Below, piece by piece: positions 51,785-64,000 of a DNA stretch of 64,000 nt. Numbering within the stretch: position 1 is the first letter of the stretch; each line of letters begins with the position of its first letter. Origin of the DNA: Dirofilaria immitis (Eukaryota > Nematoda > Chromadorea > Rhabditida > Onchocercidae); contig JAKNDB010000068.1 in the NCBI GenBank assembly GCA_024305405.1, positions 7,121,501 to 7,185,500 of the forward strand, given 5' to 3'. The notes beneath the pieces were generated by a model. The model saw only the letters and a list, made by a program, of their open reading frames with translations, was not told the DNA's origin and did not search any database. Position numbers and translations under genes: made by a program.

Positions 51785-54700
51785 ATGAGTCCTGGTGAAT
51801 GAGAATCGTAATTTTTGTCTTCACCTGTTCATTAATGGCTCCCTGAAAATGTTCACGCATTTAAATGTGCAAATGACAGTTTTGCATGATTACTCTTCAT
51901 TAAATTGATAATAGTGTGATATTTAAATTTAGAAGGCATAAAATTTCAAAAGAAGAAATTAGCTGCTACTTACTATGCCTTCCTTAATGTTATGACCTAT
52001 TTGACTGTCAGTAATCTTTTCATTGCGAAGTTCGAAAATTTTGAATTTAAAGTTTATAGACTAAACTCAATAATATCTTCCCATCTTCTCCAAACAACCA
52101 TCACAAAGAAATATGCATCAAATCGATGCATTGTGAATTTTCACAATTATTTCAGTGCCTATAATGACAGAGAAAAGGTAGGAATAGAGAACTAAGAAAT
52201 ATTATCTGCAGTGAGCGATAAAGTAGATAAGAATGGTTGGAGAGCATCATGACTAATATAACATTTGAAGAAAATGATGAAAGATAAACGATGCAATTTC
52301 AGGCTGATTCTTGGCTGAGGAGAAAGTAGCCAGAATTGATATTCACATCGATACCTGATTTTTAAATTTCACTTTTAGCCAACTATTAGCTTCTGCTTCT
52401 TTTCAGAACACAATGCTAACGATGCTCCAGCTTCTAACTCGCTCACTACTGAATTTCTTGCAAATTTCAGGTCTAAGCATACATAGGTCTAGGCATACAT
52501 AATATTATCTCCAATTAAATTTAGGCTTATTTTCAGAAAGATTTGAATTTATGGTAACTAAAATTAGTGCATTTAAAAAAGTTTTTTGACTTACCGAAGA
52601 GCTACATCTATTCCTATTAATCCATTACTGTTAGGCTACGATATTTATCGTAATTAGATATCACTGCAATGTCTTCTTGGCTTCTTTGAATTCTTAAGAA
52701 GATATACTCTGCATTAGTTAGTGTAACTGTTACAATCGAATTTTGAATATTCAATATCAGAAATGAGATGCATATCAACAGATTGAAATTATTGAAGGAT
52801 ATTCAAAATATTATTTTCTGGTCTTCAAGAATTCAGCAAATGTCTTTTGGAAGAATCTCATTTTTTTCTCACTCATTATCTTTGAAACTACACATTTGCA
52901 ACCACTAGTGTAAAATGGTTTTTGTTTTTTTAAATGGAGTTTTGAATAGTCCTTCCAGTATAACCAGCCAGCTTTGTCAGACATGAATACAATTCTTGAG
53001 CGTAAATTTGAAATTCTTAACAGCTAACCAATAAAAATATTCATTTCTCAGAAGAGAATGAAATGGAGATAGAAAAGAGGTCTGAAAGAGGAAAATATTC
53101 ATTTCTCAGAAGAGAATGAAATGGAGATAGAAAAGAAGAAATAGAAAAGAGGTTTATCGAAATTTGGAGAAGCAATTCATCAATAATTTGTTATCATTGA
53201 CATTGATTATCGTAAGTAATTGTAACGTGTATGAGGAAGGAAAGGAAAGATCAATTATTGCTGGCAACTGTTTGCCATACTAGACTTTTGTAAACATCAT
53301 AAAACTGCTCTTTATTATAATAAAACTTAATTATTCCACGAGCATGAAAAAAATTCAAGTTCAAAAAAATTATGATAAACAAAAATTTCCTTGCAGTTAA
53401 TTTATTGTAATTGATGCTAGAAATCCAAGATGACTTGTCTTAATAGTCTAATCAATAAAAATCAAAATTTACTTAAAAACCTGAGAATCAAAAAGAGATG
53501 TAATAAACTGCTGATAATAAGAAAGTAACCTTATTTCAACTAGCAAATAAATGAGAGCTAGACTGACACACAAAGAATAGAATCGAAATGAATGTTTGGA
53601 AAATATCTCTTGTATCATTATCATCAATATCACATAAACAACAAGATTCAAATACTGTATGTTAATCCATGAACTTTTAGCGTCTTCTTTATCTTCAATA
53701 GTTCATTTTCACTCAGCCAAAAACTTCATTTCTTTATTAGCAAGAGAGAAAAGAGAGGAATCGCTAATAATGACAAATCAAAATTAATGAAGCAATTCCA
53801 GTATGCAAGTTCAAAGTTTTCTATTTGAATTCAAATATCTTAAAAAGTGCAAAGAACGAATCTGAAGATTTTATTCTCAGAAGAGAAATTTTCATATTAC
53901 TAATTCTGATAACAGATGAGGCAAGAAAGATAGTTTCTAATGATTATTCTAGTAATTTAACCGTCTTTTCCTTTAGTAGCAGTACCAATTAATTACTCTC
54001 CTATTGATAAGGAATAAATAACTGAGTCATATTCTTTTCTTATCACTGTTAAAGATAATTCAATTTTAATGACTTCTTATAATGCCACTGATTCTCCATA
54101 TCTGTTTTTCAACTGATACTAATATTCAATTAAAGATTTTGATATCAAATGATTTTGCATTGAATAGATATCCAATAATATTCATCACGAAATTTTAATC
54201 TATTTAAATTAATAAGAGCGATAAATTGATATTACAATGGAATCATAGATTTTTGTCGAAAAAATTCCAACCATTTATTTTTATGGTACTTTTCCATCAT
54301 TTTGAATAATAAAAATGTTCAATTAAATGAAATATCTTCTTTAGCTACTGTTAAGGAGAAGTAGCGCACAATTATTTTTATGTGTCAAATAATTGCAAAT
54401 AACCTTTTCATAAAAAGAAATGTCCTTCTTTAATTTCTATAAACTATTCAGTTCATATTTAATTATTCGCTTTTTTAAAGAATACAGTAGGATTAAAATT
54501 GCTTTTTAAAAATAGAACAAAAATTGTTGCGTAAAATCTGCATTCTGACGACAATATCACAATTTTTGTCAAAAAAACGCTTAATCAACGATCGACCTAA
54601 TCAATTTGTCCAATCAATAATCAACTACATTCGGAATCATGACGGAATGACAGATAGGAAATAAAATTCACTTCAATTTTTTTATTTTTATTTTTTGCTC

Positions 54701-56425
54701 TGATTTAATCGAACGGCAACGGTAAGAGCATCGGTATATCGATATTGTATCAAAGTTCATATAGCTATTTTATTATCTAATTTTCTTGTGTTCTGAGATT
54801 GCTCTTCGAATTACAGTAAATAGTTTATGTCAAAAACTTGACATTTACCTTGCCCTCACTTGATTTGAAATCAACAGTCAGAACCCGAAAAGAGAGGAGA
54901 GATTCTACTGCACAGTAAATTATAAATCTATCTTGAATTTCATTTAGACTTTAAGCATATATTCGCTACTTAATCTTATCATCTAACCGACGATGAGAAA
55001 CCATACGATTACACATATACATATGAACAGAAGCATGAATTGGAATAAAGAGATTTCCGAACTGAACAGAATTTTGTAATAAGAATAATAATGTACCAAA
55101 ATAAAATTATAATACAAAATTTAGCATAAGCAGTTTAAAAGAAATGCGAATGAGGTGAATAGATTGGATAAAAAAATATTGAAATTTGATAGAATTGGAA
55201 AAGAGGGACCTTGATGCCGATGACCTTCAAGTTTTCTTCTTGCAGCCACATTATATCGGCAATACTTCATGCCAGCAATATGCTCAAGAATATATATATA
55301 TATATGTATTCATAATAAATAAATGTAATATGCTGCCTCCTTTCCTCTTCTATGTCAACCAAAGTCTTTTCTAAGGTCTTCATTGACCCCAACATTCATT
55401 TCCAACATGCGAATTTCGTTTATAGTTAAAGAATTGTAACCTTCTGTTTTGATACCATTAATCTAAACCATAATCATAATCATTTCTCATTTATTTGTTT
55501 TATTCATGATTTTTAATTTTGATTCTGATCCTAATTATAGTCAGTCTTTTGAATACTTACTGAAGCTGATCATTTATCAGAGAACTGTGTAAAAGTGATT
55601 CTTGAATAATCAATTCTTTGCTCAAGATTAAATTAATATAATCTTCATTCAAATATAAAATATAGAAATTTAATAAATTGTAAGAGCTACGAATTGTTAA
55701 AAATGGAACAAAAAATAGTAAAACTAAGGAGATTAGAAAGAAAACTAATAAAAGTAAGTAAATGCTTACATCGTCTTGAGAAAAAGTTAATAATACACAC
55801 ACTTCACTTTTATAAAGTAAGCTTTATATATGAAAAAATATTCCTGAGATTCTTTTCGCTTTTCAAAATATGCTCGTAAAATTTGTAGTCAATGCATTTG
55901 CTTAACTAAGATCCATGAAAATCAAAATGAATATTTATAATTTTAATGAGAAATCTATGCTACTTGATTCTTTTATTTGAAATCGATTAAAGTTTTATTT
56001 CAAGTTTTTTTGATTCAGAATAATCTCGATAACAACTGCAAGCAGTAACACTGGAATTGCTTGGATAGAGCAATCCAAAGATTGCACATATATCTAGAAC
56101 AGGTTGCAGCATACTGACTCCGATAGTAGGTTTTTTTTCTTGATTTGTTAACTACAATAATAAGATAAAATACGATAAAATCAAGTGGCTGCTGTTCATT
56201 GTCATCTTAAAGGCTAGTTGAATTCTTACTGCTTTGTCTGTTGAACATTAGAATCGTTTACTTTTTCTCACTTGTTTTCAATTGGATCTAAATTTTTGAT
56301 TAGATTAAGTCACTTCTTACCTTGGTTTTCTTTTAAAAGATTTTTGAAAGCACTCAGATCAATTTATTTTCTGATTAGCATATCTGTTTAGCTATAATTT
56401 ATTTTTCACTATAACTGATTAGATT
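51785..56425. other. Gene-poor AT-rich region
   Basis: No supportable gene was seen. Short open frames near 51992-52195, 53469-53651, 55186-55374 and 55557-55879 lack family resemblance. The only clear structure is a tandem duplication at 53.03-53.14 kb. Confidence 0.4.
53034..53137. repeat. Tandem duplication, 58-bp period
   Basis: A block of about 46 bases beginning AAAATATTCATTTCTCAGAA is repeated almost exactly 58 bases later. Looks like a recent local duplication with no coding content. Confidence 0.9.
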
Positions 56426-56431
56426 TTATTT
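56426..56431 (-). terminator. Candidate polyadenylation signal of the GSK3-like gene
   Basis: AATAAA on the minus strand, a little over 110 bases past the kinase stop codon. It is supported by position only. Confidence 0.3.
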
Positions 56432-56543
56432 GGACTTCTTAATTTTTTTCAAATGACTTCAGATTTTCAGCAGTGTAATTAATAGATCAACGTAGAAAAA
56501 GATTTGATAGAAATATATATTAAAAGAGATTGATGAATTAAAG

Positions 56544-58790
56544 CTATAGTGGAACACCGAGGATTGTCAAATGAAAGATTGAAAAAACGTACGGTATTTT
56601 TTGCAAATCATCCAATGTGATTGCATTAGAAACGAAAGTTCCATTGGTTCGGCGTTTATTGGGGACGAAAAGTTCTTGAAAGAATGGATCAGACAATAGC
56701 ACTTTACCACATAGACGCTTCTTGGGACTATAAACAAGTATTCGTTGAAGGATATCGATAATTTCCTCAGACGCATGGGGTAAAAATGGTCTGAAGCCAC
56801 GTGGTGCAATACGACTATCGGTGGTGAATTGCATAGTCGTTTTCATATTCATAAGTTCTGTTTCACTCGGACTTCCGAGAACTTCGATTATTAATTTCAA
56901 CTGATGTTTCGTATTCTTGCCAGGAAATAATATGTTGCCTTTGGTAATTTCTCCCAATACACAACCACCAGACCAAACATCTAAATAATACTGTCATTTG
57001 ATTATTCTCATTGATATTAATATGGATTCACTTCAAGTTGTACTTACATGAAAAGTTGAAAATTGGAAAAAACTTGCCAACTTGAGGTGAATAAAAAGTC
57101 GCTTTAAGCAACAGTTCTGGGGACGATAATATCGTGTGACCTTAATAATTAATATGAAGCTTCTCAAAAATATATGAAATTTCGATGTGGTGTTTGAACA
57201 TTTCTTTAATAAAAGCAAATAAAAATAAAAATTTAAGATTTAAAAATATTTAGAAGTAAAAAAATCTTGCAGGCACTTGTCATTTATATAACTTATACTT
57301 GATAATAAGTTGATTGTGTCATTTTTCTCATAAATTTTGCCGAACCAAAATCAGCAATTTTAGCATACCGCTTATTGGTTCAATCAGCAAATTTTGTGGC
57401 TTTATATCGCGATGACAGATGTAATTCTGCAATGCAATTTATGTTGAGAGATTTATTGTCAAAACTGATTAATAAATGATAAGTTGATAGTAATATCTTT
57501 TCAAAAAATTAGAATCATTTGCAAAAAGATTTTTAAATAAAGATTGTTATTATAATATGGAAAAACTGCAAATGGCGAGTAGGTGATAAAGTAAATCGAC
57601 AAATCATTAATTTAAAAAAGAAAAGCTATAAATGTGCTAACATTCGACAAATAAGCCAATCCATTGAATAACTGCCATGAATATAATTTAATTTCGACAT
57701 AATCAGGATTTTCACCACCAATTTGTTTAACAATTTCTGATACTGTTTGCGGTAAATAATCAAATACCATTGTATCACAGATCTAAAAAGGAAATGATTG
57801 TAATTGTAATTAAACTAATGTGCGAAGGACTCTTTCAAAATATCCTATGAGCAGTGTCATTTTTTCATTTTTATTTTTTAATAACTAAAAAAGTCAAATA
57901 AGTATGCTCGAGGCCAATTTCTTGTGCGATTTATAGAACAAAGAATTGTGGAAGAAATATCTTTTTATCTGGAGTAGTGCTTCGAAACATATATAACACT
58001 TGAATAATATTTTTGTGTCCTCCACGACTTAAATTGAGAAGTATATCCAATTCTATATTTATGTGTGAATCCTCTGCCAAATCTAAGATAATCTAAGATT
58101 ACGGTTTTCAACCTCTATCATTTAGTTTTTAAATATTGAGTGATTTTTTTGCTTTGTGAATTTTGAAATAAAAAGAAGAATGAGAAAGAATATGCCATTA
58201 AGACTCATTCATACCCGGCCAAGTTTTTTGAGCACAATTTCTTTACGTGGCTCAGGATTAAGCAATGTACCACGATAAACATTACTGAATACACCCGAAG
58301 AATGTAACCTCAAATTTTTCATCCGTAACTGCAATTTTAACTCCTTGAAACAAACTAAACTTTGAGCCCAAATCTTTTTAAAGACCGCCGTATTAATCTG
58401 GTTAAGCTTATTTGCGGTCAAAGAATGTTATGTTATGTTAAAAATTACAATATTTCGAAAGTCAATACTGACGACGATTAAATAAAAATGTAATTCATTT
58501 CATGCATTTTTCATCTGAATAATACATAAAAAGTTAATGATTTAAGTTTGAAATTTTGGACCAAAATTTTTAAATCGACAGCTCTACAATTTTGATATTT
58601 TTTAGCAGAATGATGAGAAAAGGTAAGAAAACTATGATATTTGGAAATTTTAGAAAAATGCATCGTCGGACCTTCACTTTCTTTTTACTTGGCAATTCTA
58701 TCGCATTTTGTTCACGAATCAAATCTATGTCGCCGAGCAGTATCTCTGCAGAACGAAATTCATCATGAAATTGTAAAATTCGTATAAACA
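56544..58790 (-). CDS. Divergent GSK3-like serine/threonine kinase
   Basis: A CMGC-group kinase closest to GSK3 by motif. Exons on the minus strand: 58790-58672 (assignment tentative), 58343-58215, 58092-57940, 57782-57642, 57426-57299, 57140-57048, 56990-56544. Seen in order: a degenerate glycine loop (LHSSGVFSNVYRG), the VAIK-type lysine (EIVLKK), FDYLPQTVSEIV, WQLFNGLAYLS, catalytic loop HRDIKPQNLL, DFGSAK, activation loop with STYYQVTRYYR and PELLLKATFY, DVWSGGCVLGEI, and FPGKNTKHQLKLIIEVLGSP. The short C-terminus ends GVPL. Catalytic residues are present. An insert of about 14 residues lies between ATFY and DVWS compared with GSK3. Frame changes are needed at 57358-57361 (A4, one short) and 57119-57122 (C4 on the sense strand, one short), both inside conserved motifs. 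It is too divergent to be the ordinary GSK3; nematodes have such extra paralogues. Confidence 0.85.
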
Positions 58791-60287
58791 CTGTAAGTTT
58801 TACTTGTTCAATTCTGTCATAAAAACAATGCAATTTAAATTTTGTAACTTAACTAAATTCAGGTACGAAATCTTAGTATTTCAAAATCATAGCTACTATA
58901 ACATTTGTTTTCAGATTTCATTACTGATTTTCCAAAAAAGACATGCTGTTATTTTATCAAACTATGTTCAATAAAAAATATAAATATTATTTTATTTTCT
59001 GCATTCTTCCTGCCAGGAAAATTCTTTAAGCTTCATAAATTTTTATTAATGAAAATTTTTTCCCAGTTATCTAAGAAAGCTATTGCTGTGTTAATAACAT
59101 TATATCAAATGTATTCCTCCTATTACCAACTTCTTAGCAAAAAGGTTCATGTGTTCAAGCATTGTATCTTTAAGAAGCAAACAGCACCATCTTTTTCCAT
59201 GTAAATTTTGCTTCTAAATTTCTTTTGAAATGAATAGTCGGACAAGCTGCTTCAAATAATAAATGACAAAAGAATGAAAGGTTTCCAAATTCTTCTTTAA
59301 TTTGAATTCGACTTGCTATATGCAAATTTAAAATATAGCCACTTAGATATGAGCTCCAAAAATTTATAGGAAAGCTAAAACAAATGCTGAGTGAATAACA
59401 ATTTTTGGCTCTACAACTGTTCTTGCTCCAAAACTTTCCCTTCGTCACTGCAGAGTGCTTTTGGTTTAATTTCATCTGAAAAAATATTGGGCCTGTAAAG
59501 CGATGTTGAATTCAAATAACGGGATTCAGAAATTCAGTAAACGGATAATGACCGATCAAATGAGATTTATATGTAACTCAAATTCACGCTTTTATCTCAA
59601 AGCTAAATTATGCTGTTTACAAAGGCCGATTAATGCTTGGTTTCAGGCGATGTATTTCGAATGTTCTCGAATTTCCGAGCAAAAATTCAAACTGCAATTA
59701 ACTTTATTTCACAGTAGAAGATCGATTTTAATTAACCGAAAGAGATCAAGGGAAATTAGTTGGATGCTAAAAACAGTGGATTTTGGTTCTAGCAAGATGA
59801 AATACAGAATGATTCAATGATGAAATCAGTTGTATATCAAGATGAACTTAAAATATGCAACTTTCAAACCAAGAATTTTGTAGAAAATTTTAAAAAATTG
59901 AAATAATGCCTTTAGAGCAGATTAAAATTATTAAGAAGAAATCATTTATGGATAATAAAATTTAGGACTACACTTTATTGGAATAACAACGTTACTTATA
60001 ATACTTACTTCCTTGACTGAAAGATGTTTAACATATCTGTAATGATGTAATATGAGGTTACTGAAGCTGAGACCAACATTCAACAAAATCCAAGCTAAAA
60101 ATAAACCAAAAGTGATGACATTCCTTGTCCAAAGAGAAATTAAAATGAAACCAATAATGATAAAAACAATAACTTTGATAGAGGACAATAGAAGAAACTT
60201 TTCGAAAAACTATACAGATTTTATACATAAGGGAGAAAATATTTAGTGGGCATAGCATCAGCTTTTCAACATCGGCTGATGTAGCTA
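58791..60287 (-). other. Unresolved coding-like pieces between kinase and SMC3
   Basis: On the minus strand, one piece near 59946-60188 is strongly hydrophobic (VIVFIIIGFILISLW, then NVITFGLFLAWILLNVG) and could hold two membrane segments. Another at 59170-59475 reads LLFEAACPTIHFKRNLEAK. The plus strand is also open across 58905-59204 and 59503-59820. I could not join any of these with splice sites or name a family. They may be a small membrane-protein gene, a decayed gene or chance frames. Confidence 0.25.

Positions 60288-64000
<3,713 letters not shown>

Noticed and set aside
58905..59820. Two plus-strand open frames of about 100 codons
   Set aside because: No domain resemblance; composition is Lys/Phe/Ile-rich as expected from AT-rich DNA. 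The minus strand was considered instead and remains unresolved.

Overview
This window looks like nuclear DNA of a nematode, most likely a spirurid or filarial species. It is very AT-rich. Its genes have many short exons with GT/AG introns and TTTCAG-type acceptors. One gene belongs to the nematode-restricted FAR (fatty-acid and retinol-binding) family and has the exact length I recall for the filarial antigen Ov20. Two start codons sit just behind acceptor-like sites, as expected for spliced-leader trans-splicing. All identifications come from reading conserved motifs by eye; no database search was run.

Layout, left to right. 1-3.4 kb: 3' two thirds of a Ku70 gene (+, 5' end cut). 4.4-5.9 kb: complete far-1 gene (-), convergent with Ku70. 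6-9 kb: no gene seen. 9.05-11.9 kb: SLC36/PAT amino-acid transporter (-). 13.3-15.4 kb: decayed SEC14-like CRAL-TRIO/GOLD gene (+) with several lesions. 16.1-22.8 kb: SAM-domain protein with a PDZ-like C-terminus (-). 26-27.9 kb: several fold-back repeats. 27-37 kb: scattered coding-like exons on the minus strand of one or more unidentified genes. 37-56.5 kb: gene-poor DNA with a large ATACAT hexanucleotide array at 51.3-51.8 kb. 56.5-58.8 kb: divergent GSK3-like kinase (-). 58.8-60.26 kb: unresolved coding-like pieces. 60.3-64 kb: C-terminal half of the cohesin subunit SMC3 (-), cut by the right edge.

The genes do not form an obvious pathway. Ku70 (non-homologous end joining) and SMC3 (cohesion) are both chromosome-maintenance factors but lie 57 kb apart. 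FAR-1 is a secreted lipid carrier, and the SLC36 protein is a membrane transporter.

The most useful structural observation is that otherwise well-conserved genes (SLC36, SAM/PDZ, GSK3-like, SMC3) repeatedly change frame at single bases, mostly in short homopolymers and mostly as if one base were missing. This looks like uncorrected assembly error and would mislead automatic gene prediction. The SEC14-like gene is different: it also carries two in-frame stops and a 4-bp duplication, so I read it as a real pseudogene. I did not find a convincing new biological system. The least explained items are the fold-back elements at 26-28 kb, a perfect 20-bp hairpin at 31.7 kb, and the unidentified 27-37 kb gene.
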